Of a stretch of 41,403 bases of DNA, positions 32,830 through 41,240 are shown one piece after another. Location of the stretch: the NCBI GenBank assembly GCA_937960795.1, contig CALGPA010000116.1, positions 1 through 41,403 on the forward strand, in the 5' to 3' direction. Below the pieces are notes generated by a model. That model saw only the letters and a program-made list of their open reading frames with translations. It was not told the DNA's origin and made no database searches. Each line of letters starts with the position of its first letter. Position 1 is the stretch's first letter. Both the position numbers and the translations under genes were made by a program. This DNA is from an uncultured bacterium (GTDB lineage: Bacteria; Cloacimonadota; Cloacimonadia; Cloacimonadales; Cloacimonadaceae).

Positions 32830-33831
32830 GTGAACAAACGACATATCATTCTACTATCTGCTCTATTGGCCCTCTTGTTTGTCTCCGCTATTTGGCAATT
32901 TGGCGAAGCGGATATCTATCGGGGAATCGAGAAGATCCGTTCCAAGCTCTTGGGCAGTTCCTTCAACCAGATCACCGTGTATGATGAAGATGGTATCCCG
33001 ATGCAGCTATACCCGAACAAAGAGCGGCACTACAACCCTCTCTTTGTAGCGCGTGAAGCTCAGCGTGCAAACCTACAGAGACTCAGTGGCGAAGATCGGC
33101 AGGATTTTGTCAAACTCACGGATTGGTTGCTTTTCAATATGGCTCAGACGGATTCCACTGCCGTGGTTCAATATTACTTTCCCTATCCAAAATACAATCA
33201 GGAGGTTCCATGGAGCTCGGCCTTGGCTCAAGCTGTCAGCATCAGCGTGCTTTTGGAACGCGCAGCCATGGATAGAGATCTGGAAATCTACGCCACTGCT
33301 CGGCGTGGACTTCACAGCCTTCTCCCCGGAAAAGCAGGACTCGGCTATGCGATCTCAGACAGCAGCTATTGGTATATGGAATACCCCGCGGACCAGCCAT
33401 ACTATGTGCTAAACGGCATGCTCAGCGTGCTGCAGCATCTGCACTACTATCACGATCTCACCCGCGATCCCCTCGCTCTTGAGATGTATGAAAAGGGGCT
33501 GCGGGCGGTAAAAGCAAAGCTCCCGGACTATGATTATCATGGCTATAGCTACTACGATCTAGCCGGAAGTAAAGCCGGACGTCACTATCATCAGTTGCAC
33601 ATCCGTCTTTTGAACCAAATGCTTGAGATAGAGGATGATCCCATCCTGCGTCACTATCGGGATCGCTGGCAAAAGCATGATAGCTATCCCGTCCTATGGC
33701 AGATGATCTTCAATCCCCGCCCCAAGCGCATCACGGCTTTTACTTTGGCTTTTATCTCCCTATGGCTGTTGATTTCGCTTACTTTAGCGTGGAGCGCAAG
33801 AAGGGCGCCAAGCGATCCGGAAGATAGCTGA
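32830..33831 (+). CDS. Membrane-anchored D-glucuronyl C5-epimerase-like protein
   Basis: A 333-aa protein with a helix at each end (about residues 5-22 and 305-322) and a domain that resembles the D-glucuronyl C5-epimerase C-terminal family. It has HYNPLFVAREAQ, PWSSALAQA, WYMEYPADQPYYVLNG, then LPDYDYHGYSYYDL and RHYHQLHIRLLNQML. These match the EYP..YVLNG and YDL...YH..HI.LL blocks, whose Tyr residues are catalytic in heparan epimerases. The start is GTG directly after the znuB stop, with AGGAGGG just before. Its 3' end overlaps the convergent DUF2156 gene by 53 bases. Why it sits in a zinc operon is unclear; a glycan or uronate role is inferred. Confidence 0.82.
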   Translation: MNKRHIILLSALLALLFVSAIWQFGEADIYRGIEKIRSKLLGSSFNQITVYDEDGIPMQLYPNKERHYNPLFVAREAQRANLQRLSGEDRQDFVKLTDWLLFNMAQTDSTAVVQYYFPYPKYNQEVPWSSALAQAVSISVLLERAAMDRDLEIYATARRGLHSLLPGKAGLGYAISDSSYWYMEYPADQPYYVLNGMLSVLQHLHYYHDLTRDPLALEMYEKGLRAVKAKLPDYDYHGYSYYDLAGSKAGRHYHQLHIRLLNQMLEIEDDPILRHYRDRWQKHDSYPVLWQMIFNPRPKRITAFTLAFISLWLLISLTLAWSARRAPSDPEDS

Positions 33832-34678
33832 GCTTTGCTTGCCTGAGACCTGCCAGACCGATATCTTGCTCACGATTGATCCACGCGTATTTCCCACTTA
33901 GATAACGAGCCGTCTCCCAAGTGACCGTTTGGGCAGATCCTTTTTTTTCGGGATCAAACTTCTCAAAGTGCACAGTCGCCATATCATGGGTCTGAGGACT
34001 AAAGATAGAGTATGCCACGATCTTGTAGTTTAAGCAGATGATGATGCCTTCGACCGGCAGTTTGTGCCAGTTATTGAGCGTATTCTCGATGGCTTTGATC
34101 TCCGTCATCAGATATATGCCCTCTGCATCGCGTTCACGCCGCCACTTATGAGTAAACTTCAGGATCACATCCAGGCGGTCATCCGTGATCTTCATCACCT
34201 TATACTCAGGATAGGCTCTGCGAAATTGGGATATCAGATTCTTCTTTTTGGCAAGCTTCTTGCCGCGCAGCTCGACCATGCTCTGAGTGCTGTAGATATA
34301 GTCTGCCCAATCCCGATCTTCGTCAATCACAAAATGCTCCTCCAGCTCGGGATGACGCTCGACATAGTCCCGCGGGAAGAGTATGATCTGCACATTTGGG
34401 TAGTAGGGGCGAAAGCTCAAGACCAGTTCCCTCAGCTCCAAGACGCTCAGCTCTTCTCCCAAAGGAAACAGGATATAATGATATTTTGGATTAAAGATCA
34501 CCAGCCGCTCTTTGTAGATCAAAAAGTGATTGTCGTAGATCTGCCCCCAAGAGATGATATTGGTGATGGTATAGTCACAATTCTCACGGGGATACTTGCT
34601 CAGATATTCCCTAAGCATCAGGGTGTGTGCCAATGTGAGTGGATTCAGCCCCGGCATCATGATTTCTGCTGAGTCCAT
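33779..34678 (-). CDS. DUF2156 (phosphatidylglycerol lysyltransferase-like) protein
   Basis: A 299-aa DUF2156 protein. The family, also the C-terminal part of lysyl-phosphatidylglycerol synthases, has a double-GNAT fold. Seen here: YIYSTQSMVELRGKKLAKKKNLISQF and near the end HFEKFDPEKKGSAQTVTWE followed by INREQDIGLAGLRQAKLSY. It has no membrane segment, so it is a stand-alone soluble form. It may transfer an aminoacyl or acyl group; the substrate is unknown. Its start is adjacent to the stop of the GNAT gene, with GGGAGAAT upstream. It overlaps the convergent epimerase-like gene by 53 bases. Confidence 0.88.
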   Translation of the reverse strand: MDSAEIMMPGLNPLTLAHTLMLREYLSKYPRENCDYTITNIISWGQIYDNHFLIYKERLVIFNPKYHYILFPLGEELSVLELRELVLSFRPYYPNVQIILFPRDYVERHPELEEHFVIDEDRDWADYIYSTQSMVELRGKKLAKKKNLISQFRRAYPEYKVMKITDDRLDVILKFTHKWRRERDAEGIYLMTEIKAIENTLNNWHKLPVEGIIICLNYKIVAYSIFSPQTHDMATVHFEKFDPEKKGSAQTVTWETARYLSGKYAWINREQDIGLAGLRQAKLSYLPDRLAPFLRSTLK

Positions 34679-35095
34679 CTATTCTCCCAAAAGAAAAGGC
34701 GTATAGTCCTTCATCACGGAAAATCCCAGTGAGTTATAGAATCTCTCATATCCCGGCTCCGAGATCAATCCGATCCATTGAATCTTATGCTCTTTGAGAT
34801 ATTCCAATATGCATCCCACTATAGCTTTGCCATATCCATTTCCACGCTGAGCTTCCCAGATTGTCACATCTTGGATATAGGCATCGCTGACTCCATCTGA
34901 GATCGCTCTGCCCATGCCGATGATCTCGTCATCTTTGACTGCAATCACAAAACAGAAGCTGTTTGAGATGATCTTTTCCACTGTCTTCAGATGAGCGGGA
35001 TCCTCATCCATCTGCCACCAGCCCGCGGCTCGATAGAGCTCCAATATCCGAACATTATCTGTTTCTTTTACCACATGATAGCTGACTTCTTCCAT
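34679..35095 (-). CDS. GNAT-family N-acetyltransferase
   Basis: A 138-aa single-domain GNAT enzyme. The acetyl-CoA-binding motif A is seen as DVTIWEAQRGNGYGKAIV, and FYNSLGFSVM gives the C-terminal motif. The start is set at the ATG at 35095, about 25 bases after the predicted promoter start. A TTG at 35107 adds four residues and is possible. It is the first gene of a two-gene minus-strand unit with the DUF2156 protein. The acceptor is unknown. Confidence 0.88.
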   Translation of the reverse strand: MEEVSYHVVKETDNVRILELYRAAGWWQMDEDPAHLKTVEKIISNSFCFVIAVKDDEIIGMGRAISDGVSDAYIQDVTIWEAQRGNGYGKAIVGCILEYLKEHKIQWIGLISEPGYERFYNSLGFSVMKDYTPFLLGE

Positions 35096-35126
35096 GTTTT
35101 TTACCAATTATCTTTTTTTTATATAC

Positions 35127-35155
35127 AAGATAAACGCCATCCCCTCTTTTGGCAA
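35127..35155 (-). promoter_or_regulatory. Candidate promoter for the GNAT-DUF2156 unit
   Basis: Minus-strand TTGCCA (35155-35150, 5 of 6) and TATCTT (35132-35127, 4 of 6) with a 17-base spacer, predicting a start near 35120. Confidence 0.5.
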
Positions 35156-35273
35156 AGCGTTTTTGGATTTCCAAGCTTCCCAAGGCAAAGCCCAAAGGCC
35201 GCCTGACCGGTAAAAAACTCCGCAAATCTTTGCCGCGACTCCTTGAAGTATTTTGGTGATCCAAAAAAGCTTC

Positions 35274-35302
35274 TTGACATTCTTTTAGTATAAAAATACT
35301 CT
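35274..35302 (+). promoter_or_regulatory. Candidate promoter for the DUF4139 gene
   Basis: TTGACA (35274-35279, perfect) with TACTCT at 35297-35302 (3 of 6) at 17 bases. The intervening TATAAA at 35289 is too close to pair with it. The -35 and the position support it; the -10 is weak. Confidence 0.4.
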
Positions 35303-35358
35303 GTTGTCACACTGGGATCATGCTGATTCTCAGTCAAATCGACATTAAGGAGCCACAC

Positions 35359-36696
35359 ATGAAACACAGGCTTTTATGGACAGCACTACTGCTTTTGTCG
35401 CTCATCCTTCCACTAACAGCGGAGGATTGGATTACTATATACAACGACGATCTTTCCCTGATTCGCTCAGAGATTGAGCTAGATCTGGTGAAAGGGCGCC
35501 AACGATACGATTTTGACGACATCACTTCCCGCATATCCCCGGCATCGGTGATCGTGCGTGGTGATGGGGTTCGCGTTGCGGAGCAAAACTATGAATACGA
35601 TCTGGCAGGCAAACGGCAGATCATGGCAAAATATCTGGACAAAGAAGTAGTTGCCATCACCAAAGATCAATCTCGCCTCACAGGCACTCTTAAATTCTAT
35701 GATGGCACCAGCATCGGCATGATCGAGCAAGACACCGGCAGGCTTTTGGTGATCTCCGAATCCGAAGTGCAGTGGATCCAGCTCGCCTCTCTCCCGGCAA
35801 ATTTCTATACCAAGCCCACCCTGGCGTGGAGCCTGATCGCTCCACATAAAGGCAAATTTCCCATCACTCTTTCATATCTCAGCGGTGGCTTTTCTTGGGA
35901 TGTGACCTACAACGCCGTCTGGGACGAAGAGAGCCTGGCGCTATCTTCTTGGGTGACGATCAACAACCGCTCCGGCAAGGCCTTTGAGAACGTCAATCTC
36001 AAGCTCATCGCCGGAGATATCAATCAGATCCGCAATCAATACGACAAATACAGCCGATCGATGATGGAAGCGGATGTGGCATATGGTGGCGCCGCACCGT
36101 CTTTTGAGACCAAGGCATTTCATGATTTTCACATGTATACCCTTGATCAAAAGGTCAGCTTTGCAAATAACCAGACCAAGCAGCTTGAGCTTTATCCCCT
36201 GCAAAACGTGATGGCGCGCTCTGTCTATGAATACTACACAAACGGCAGTGGAGTGAATTCCGTTATCAAGTTTGTAAATACAGAAGATCAAGGCTTGGGC
36301 AAAGCCCTGCCCAAAGGCGCTTTCAAGATCTACAAAGCTGATTCGGACGGCAACCTAGAATTCATCGGTGAGGATAGCATCAACCACACAGGACGCAACG
36401 AAGAGATCTCGATCACGACCGGTAAGGCCTTTGACCTCGTGGCATCTACTTCCATCCGCAATCAAAAGACCATCTCCTCACGCGCCAATGAGCGTGAATA
36501 CCACATGAACCTGCGCAACAATTCTGATGAAACCAAGCGCATCAATGTAATCCACCAATTAAGCGGAAATGCCAGGATCGTCTTCACAGAACTGCGCTAT
36601 GCCTATGATGAAGTTAAAAACCGGGTGACATACACCGTCACAATCGAGCCAAACGCAGAGTATAACTTCTTTTTCCGCGAACGTAATGAGTGGTGA
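35359..36696 (+). CDS. Secreted DUF4139 protein
   Basis: A 445-aa exported protein: signal peptide about residues 1-21 (LPLTAEDW). The N-terminal DUF4140-like part (ITIYNDDLSLIRSEIELDL... ASVIVRG) leads into a DUF4139 domain with LSYLSGGFSWDVTYNAVW and WVTINNRSGKAFENVNLKLIAGD, through to the C-terminal TYTVTIEPNAEYNFFFRER. The family is widespread and has no firm function; mucoidy-inhibitor A-type proteins belong to it. AAGGAG at 35347-35352 precedes the ATG at 35359, so I do not use the in-frame ATG at 35320. A small heat-shock gene follows 21 bases later. Confidence 0.88.
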   Translation: MKHRLLWTALLLLSLILPLTAEDWITIYNDDLSLIRSEIELDLVKGRQRYDFDDITSRISPASVIVRGDGVRVAEQNYEYDLAGKRQIMAKYLDKEVVAITKDQSRLTGTLKFYDGTSIGMIEQDTGRLLVISESEVQWIQLASLPANFYTKPTLAWSLIAPHKGKFPITLSYLSGGFSWDVTYNAVWDEESLALSSWVTINNRSGKAFENVNLKLIAGDINQIRNQYDKYSRSMMEADVAYGGAAPSFETKAFHDFHMYTLDQKVSFANNQTKQLELYPLQNVMARSVYEYYTNGSGVNSVIKFVNTEDQGLGKALPKGAFKIYKADSDGNLEFIGEDSINHTGRNEEISITTGKAFDLVASTSIRNQKTISSRANEREYHMNLRNNSDETKRINVIHQLSGNARIVFTELRYAYDEVKNRVTYTVTIEPNAEYNFFFRERNEW

Positions 36697-36717
36697 TGCT
36701 CATCCCAAGGAGGAACC

Positions 36718-37158
36718 ATGCGCGAAAAGATCTTTAGCAATTTAGTCGGCATCCAGCGCGAGATGCTCAAATTGATCGGTGAAGTCAATGCGCTCAATGG
36801 CGGACCCACCGCCTTGGAAGATGCCATCGACGAATCCTGGCATCCCAAATGTGACGTATTTCAAACAGATACTCAGTGGATCGTGATCGCGGAGCTGGCA
36901 GGAGTGGAAAAGGACGAGATTTCCATCTCGCTCAGCGAGGACTATCTGCGCATCAGCGGATCGCGGACTTTCCCCTCATCAAGCTGCCAGATTTGCTACT
37001 TCAATCTCGAAATAGAGACCGGTCATTTTGAGCGTAGAATCTTCTTCCCGGATATCGCCATTGATCGAGAAACCCCAAAAGTGAGCTATATCAATGGGAT
37101 CTTGCGCATCGCTTTTGAGATCAAGCCGGTGATAGAGCGCATCATCCCCATTTCATAG
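36718..37158 (+). CDS. Hsp20/alpha-crystallin family small heat-shock protein
   Basis: A 146-aa ATP-independent holdase. The alpha-crystallin domain spans about residues 40-140: KCDVFQTDTQWIVIAELAGVEKDEISISL, then YLRISG, and the closing YINGILRIAFEI. The ATG follows a strong AAGGAGG at 36708-36714. The C-terminal IXI tail motif is poorly matched (VIERIIPIS). It is 12 bases before the DUF4390-like gene, so it may share its transcript with the sensor system. Confidence 0.92.
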   Translation: MREKIFSNLVGIQREMLKLIGEVNALNGGPTALEDAIDESWHPKCDVFQTDTQWIVIAELAGVEKDEISISLSEDYLRISGSRTFPSSSCQICYFNLEIETGHFERRIFFPDIAIDRETPKVSYINGILRIAFEIKPVIERIIPIS

Positions 37159-37170
37159 TCGATAGACCAT

Positions 37171-37719
37171 ATGTTTGAAGCTTTTGGATCAAGAGTTCTG
37201 GCGGGAGTGGTATCGCTCTCGATGCTGCTCTTTTCGTCATTCAAAGGCAACGACCCCAAAATGACAAATCTGGGATATCGCAATTCAGACAGCTTCTTGT
37301 ATGTAAGCGGCATCATGGAAAATGCCTTTGACAACGATTTCCCCACCATCTTTGCCTCCGGAACCCCGATCAGCGTGATCTATGATCTGGAGATCAGACA
37401 AGGCAATCGGATCGTGGCAAAAAACTCGTTTAGACACACGGTGAACTACAACCCCGCCACCGGAATTTATGAGCTCAGAAAAGACGGAAGGGGAGATCTC
37501 TTTCGCAGTGATTCTGTACAGGATATCATGCGTCACCTATCGAGCTTTGACTTTGGCATTCCCCATCAACCCTCATGGGCTCAAGTGCAGATCAGGATCG
37601 AAGCTCGGCTGCCTGTCGTGCATTTTGACACTATGAACAAAGAAGTGGATCTGATGGTGCTCTGGAAATACGAAAAGCCCTCTGCCAGGATCCACGCAGA
37701 TCTTAGAACTCCGGAGTAA
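37171..37719 (+). CDS. DUF4390-like protein linked to the sensor kinase
   Basis: A 182-aa protein with an N-terminal hydrophobic segment (signal or anchor, about residues 8-23) and a strand-rich body: YVSGIMENAFDNDFPTIFASGTPISVIYDLEI and NYNPATGIYEL. The pattern and the position directly upstream of an NtrY-like kinase match DUF4390 genes as I recall them; the match is moderate. It may be an extracytoplasmic partner of the kinase. The next gene begins 9 bases downstream. Confidence 0.7.
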   Translation: MFEAFGSRVLAGVVSLSMLLFSSFKGNDPKMTNLGYRNSDSFLYVSGIMENAFDNDFPTIFASGTPISVIYDLEIRQGNRIVAKNSFRHTVNYNPATGIYELRKDGRGDLFRSDSVQDIMRHLSSFDFGIPHQPSWAQVQIRIEARLPVVHFDTMNKEVDLMVLWKYEKPSARIHADLRTPE

Positions 37720-37728
37720 GCAGGATTT

Positions 37729-38880
37729 ATGAAAAACAGATTTGGTATGCGAACCCAGATTATTGCCCTCTTTTTGATAGTCTCAATCGGGGGACTGGTG
37801 ATCCTGAACAATGTCTTTCAGGCCAAGCAGGAAAACATTCACAGCGCGCTCAAGGGAATGGAGCTCAGCAGCCAATTGCGCGATATCCGGCACTATAGTA
37901 GTGAGGATTCTCTGCAGGCAGAGGCCTTGATGCGCGATTTTAATGAGGCCAAAGCAGTGGTAAACATTGCCCTCAGCGACTCCCGAGTGATGACATCTGT
38001 GGTGCTGCTTTTGGTGATAGTGCTTTCCACCACCGTCTTCATCATCGTGATCTGCAGATTAAGCAAACCCCTGCGAGAGCTCAAACACGCCACAGATCAG
38101 ATCCGCCAAGGAAACTTCAGTGTGCACCTGCCAGAAACCGGACTTCCCGAGATGCGCGAGCTCAAGAGCTCCTTCAACATGATGTCTCGAGAGCTGGAAG
38201 CGATTCAGACCCGCCTCCTGGTGGCGGAAAAAGAAATGATCTGGAAAGATCTCTCCCGAATCCTTGCGCATGAGATCAAAAACCCCCTCACACCCATCCA
38301 GCTCGCAATCCAACGCTTGGAAGAACGCTTGGAAACAAACCCTGAAGCCATCAAAGAAATCCTGCCGGAATCCGTATCCATAATCACCCAAGAGATCGAA
38401 AATCTCAGGCTTTTGGCACAAGACTTCTCAAACTATGCCAAGGTCAACCAACCCAATACCGAAGAGTTCAATCCGGCACTCTCCATCCGTGAGATCGTCA
38501 AGTCCTATTGCCAAGATTATCAGATCGAGCTTGATCTCGCCGAGGATCTCAAAATTAGATTTGACAAGACCCATTTCTACCAAGTCCTGACCAATATTCT
38601 CCAAAATGCGATCGATGCCTCAGAATCCGGCAAACCCATCATGATCCGCCTCTATGGAGAAAAGAGCTATGCCGTGCTCTGCATCAAAGATCAAGGCATA
38701 GGAATCGAAAGAAAAGATCTCCAGCGCATCTTTGAGCCATATTTCTCCAAGAAATCCAAAGGCACCGGATTGGGGCTCGCCCTCGTCAAAAAGCTCTGCG
38801 ACGCAAATGGCTCCATCGTGAGAGTCAAAAGCGAAATTGATAAAGGCACGGAGTTTACCGTGATCATCGAAGGCGTCTGA
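37729..38880 (+). CDS. NtrY-like sensor histidine kinase
   Basis: A 383-aa membrane kinase. TM1 is about residues 8-28, a short periplasmic loop to about 88, TM2 about 89-110, then a HAMP linker (RLSKPLRELKHATDQIRQGNF). The phospho-acceptor His181 sits in the NtrY-type box HEIKNPLTPIQL. The ATPase part has the N-box ILQNAIDAS, G1 DQGIGI and G2 GTGLGLALVKKLC. It overlaps the regulator gene by one base (TGATG), so the two form a two-component system. Confidence 0.95.
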   Translation: MKNRFGMRTQIIALFLIVSIGGLVILNNVFQAKQENIHSALKGMELSSQLRDIRHYSSEDSLQAEALMRDFNEAKAVVNIALSDSRVMTSVVLLLVIVLSTTVFIIVICRLSKPLRELKHATDQIRQGNFSVHLPETGLPEMRELKSSFNMMSRELEAIQTRLLVAEKEMIWKDLSRILAHEIKNPLTPIQLAIQRLEERLETNPEAIKEILPESVSIITQEIENLRLLAQDFSNYAKVNQPNTEEFNPALSIREIVKSYCQDYQIELDLAEDLKIRFDKTHFYQVLTNILQNAIDASESGKPIMIRLYGEKSYAVLCIKDQGIGIERKDLQRIFEPYFSKKSKGTGLGLALVKKLCDANGSIVRVKSEIDKGTEFTVIIEGV

Positions 38881-40235
38881 TGAAGATACTGATCATCGAC
38901 GACGAAAAAAACATCCGCCTCAGCCTCAGCGGCATCCTTGAAGATGAGGGCTATGAAACCGCCGGATTCGGAAGCGTGAGCGAAGGCTTGACAGCCGTCG
39001 AAGAGCATGATCCGGACGCCATCTTGCTGGATGTCAAGCTCCCCGATGGAAACGGCATTGACGCCCTCACCGCCATCAAGAAATACAACCCGCAAATCCC
39101 GGTGATCATGATCTCAGGAAACAGCAATATCAGCGATGCCGTCAAAGCCATCAAACAAGGCGCTTTTGACTTTCTGGAAAAGCCCCTAAGCTTGCCCAAG
39201 GTGAAGATCACGGTCAAAAAAGCACTGGATTTCTATGCTATGAGCCTCAAACTCATGCGCATGCAAGCCGATAGCGAACGCGGCTGGAGGATGATCGGAG
39301 ATTCTCCCATAATGCGGGATCTGAATGCGCTGATAAACAGAGTCGCCTCCAGCAATGCCAAGATCCTCATCCACGGCGAAAGCGGCACCGGCAAAGAACT
39401 CATCGCCAGATTGATCCACACTCGCAGCAACCGAGCGGATAAGGCCTTTGTGAAATTCAATTCCGCCGCCATCCCTCGCGAATTGATCGAAAGCGAGCTA
39501 TTCGGATTTGAAAAAGGTGCCTTCACCGGCGCAAATTCACGCAAAAAAGGCAAGCTGGAAGAAGCCGATAATGGAACCCTGTTTTTGGATGAGATTGGCG
39601 ACATGGAGCTCGCTGCGCAAGCCAAGATCCTGCGCGTGATCCAACAAGGTGAGTTTGAACGCGTGGGCAGCAATCAGACCCGCCGCATCGACGTCCGCGT
39701 GATCGCTGCCACAAACAAAAACCTCCCCGACTTGGTGGCCAAAGGCGAGTTTCGAGAAGACCTCTACTATCGCCTAAACGTCGTGCCCATCCCAAGTCCG
39801 CCATTGCGTGAACGAATCTCGGATATCGAGCAATTGATCAATCACTTCGCCATGGATCTTGCTCTGGAGATGGGAACCCGGATCAAAACTTTTGACCCCT
39901 CTGCCCTGAATCTCATGAAAAAATATTCCTACCCCGGTAATGTGCGCGAACTCAAAAACATCATCGAACGCATCTACCTGCTCTGTGACCAAGACCTCCT
40001 CACAGCCAAAGACATCCTCCCGATCATGCCAAGTGGCGCTGATCGCACAGATTCATTTCGCATGTTTTGGGAAGAAACAGCGCTTTACAATGCCAAGAAA
40101 AAAGATTTTGAAATTCGCTACTTAAGCACACAGCTCAAGATCTTTGGCGGCAATATCAGCAAAACTGCCGAAGCTTTGGGGTTGCAGCAGAGCAATCTCT
40201 CCCGCAAACTCAGCGAACTGGGAATTAATCACTAG
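38880..40235 (+). CDS. NtrC-family sigma-54-dependent response regulator
   Basis: A 451-aa activator with three domains. The receiver domain has IIDDEKN and the phospho-acceptor Asp51 (AILLDVKLP). The AAA+ domain has Walker A GESGTGKE (166-173), the sigma-54 contact loop GAFTGA (213-218) and Walker B TLFLDEI. The C-terminal Fis-type HTH is GGNISKTAEALGLQQSNLSRKL. It couples kinase signals to sigma-54 promoters. Its targets are not visible here, and sigma-54 itself is not in the window. Confidence 0.96.
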   Translation: MKILIIDDEKNIRLSLSGILEDEGYETAGFGSVSEGLTAVEEHDPDAILLDVKLPDGNGIDALTAIKKYNPQIPVIMISGNSNISDAVKAIKQGAFDFLEKPLSLPKVKITVKKALDFYAMSLKLMRMQADSERGWRMIGDSPIMRDLNALINRVASSNAKILIHGESGTGKELIARLIHTRSNRADKAFVKFNSAAIPRELIESELFGFEKGAFTGANSRKKGKLEEADNGTLFLDEIGDMELAAQAKILRVIQQGEFERVGSNQTRRIDVRVIAATNKNLPDLVAKGEFREDLYYRLNVVPIPSPPLRERISDIEQLINHFAMDLALEMGTRIKTFDPSALNLMKKYSYPGNVRELKNIIERIYLLCDQDLLTAKDILPIMPSGADRTDSFRMFWEETALYNAKKKDFEIRYLSTQLKIFGGNISKTAEALGLQQSNLSRKLSELGINH

Positions 40236-40370
40236 CGCACATTGATCTTTCCTCCCTATCGGCAGTCTTAGAGCCTAATCCTCATAAGCGACACAAGCAG
40301 GTCAATTTCGGTGGACAATATTGAAAATTATCGAAAATATTCACCCTGCATTTCCCTAAAAACGACCTCG
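40236..40370. other. Non-coding gap after the regulator gene
   Basis: About 135 bases between the response regulator stop and repeat copy 3. I see no gene, no clear terminator and no other repeat here. Confidence 0.5.
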
Positions 40371-40459
40371 TAAGTGCTTGCAATATATGGGTTCCTCATG
40401 CCTCCCTCACCTCTCGCTCACCGGTCGAGCGTGCAAGCGGTGAGAAAATAAGGACTTAG
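40371..40459 (-). repeat. 89-bp interspersed repeat, copy 3 (inverted)
   Basis: The reverse complement of copies 1 and 2, again 89 bases with no gaps and 7 substitutions relative to copy 1. It contributes the last 16 or so codons (SHRLHARPVSER) and the stop of the broken ORF at 40407-40944, so the repeat has entered, or ends, that gene. Confidence 0.88.
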
Positions 40460-40944
40460 AGTTTGAGGTTTCCTTTAGTGATTTGAGGATGGCCTCAATG
40501 AGGAATCGGCGAGGTTTGAGCTCATTGTATTTCATTTTACGAGCGATAGCCCAAGCGAGTGAGTGGAAGAAGTTGTGCCCCGAGCGATGGCTATATTGCC
40601 AGATAATGAGATGGATGTCCTGATTACTAACTTCGAATCCGAACCTGATAGTGTGAGAAGACCCCGGAGCTGACTGATATTTGATCGAGCTTGAATCCAG
40701 TAACACATGATCCACCAGGTTAAAGGGCAGCCACTTGGCTTGATCGTAAGAGTAATGAGCATACTGGTAGAGAGCCCACCAAGATGGACTCAAGAGTGTC
40801 ATCCATGAGGAGTTTAACTTTGGCAGAGCGAGCTTCCTGGCTCCAGTAATCGATACCTGAAAGACTGAGGGGATCAAGCTCCAGCTCCAGGAGGGAGTCG
40901 GATTGGTAGATGATGGTGGTGATGCGCTTTATTATCAATTTCAT
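40407..40944 (-). pseudogene. Frameshifted gene of unknown family
   Basis: Two overlapping minus-strand frames look like parts of one protein. The first (from 40944, no RBS) reads LDPLSLSGIDYWSQEARSAK and KLLMDDTLESILVGS. Near 40780 protein-like sequence switches to another frame: YQYAHYSYDQAKWLP, LLDSSSIKYQ, then FHSLAWAIARKMKYNELKP. The tail is replaced by repeat copy 3. A transposase remnant is conceivable because of the setting, but I see no certain DDE motif and do not recognise the family. The start region is abutted by a heptad array. Confidence 0.6.
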
Positions 40945-40945
40945 A

Positions 40946-40973
40946 GTTACGCGTTATCCGTTATGCGTTATGA
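40946..40973. repeat. 7-bp tandem repeat, four units
   Basis: GTTACGC, GTTATCC, GTTATGC, GTTATGA. It lies between the broken ORF and the small gene, and supplies the stop codon and last residues (ITHNG) of that gene. It is a third microrepeat in this window, different in sequence from the other two. Confidence 0.75.
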
Positions 40974-41235
40974 GTTTGGCGGCTTCAAGTTCCTGGCGGT
41001 GCCGGATGCACTTGATGTAGCTATTGAAGACATTGTAATCGAACCAATCGGCATAACGCTGAAGGACTATCTTATCCACGGCGAGGATGCGCTGTTTGAA
41101 GGCTTCGGGGATGGTATCCCATTCTTCTTCAAAGCGAAGGCGGGAGAACATTTCCAGTTCGTCTGTAGAATCATCGTCTTCGAAGTAGTCGATGATGTAT
41201 TCGTAGCATCTTACGCAGTGTTCACCTACTGCCAT
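40954..41235 (-). CDS. Small protein of unknown function
   Basis: A 93-aa protein with no family that I recognise. It starts at the ATG at 41235, which has AAAGGAG six bases upstream; a longer frame starts at 41310 without that support. It is acidic in the middle (DYFEDDDSTDELEMF), with two Cys near the start (HCVRC) and many aromatic residues. The C-terminus is basic and ends inside a heptad tandem repeat. There is no signal or membrane segment. Its neighbours are a broken gene and a possible IS end, so it may belong to an accessory element. Confidence 0.6.
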   Translation of the reverse strand: MAVGEHCVRCYEYIIDYFEDDDSTDELEMFSRLRFEEEWDTIPEAFKQRILAVDKIVLQRYADWFDYNVFNSYIKCIRHRQELEAAKLITHNG

Positions 41236-41240
41236 TGTAA

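Noticed and set aside
35108..35273. Structured RNA in the GNAT/DUF4139 spacer (two GGCAAAG and one CTTTGCC)
   Set aside because: Pairing is short and other bases do not extend the stem; insufficient to claim an RNA.
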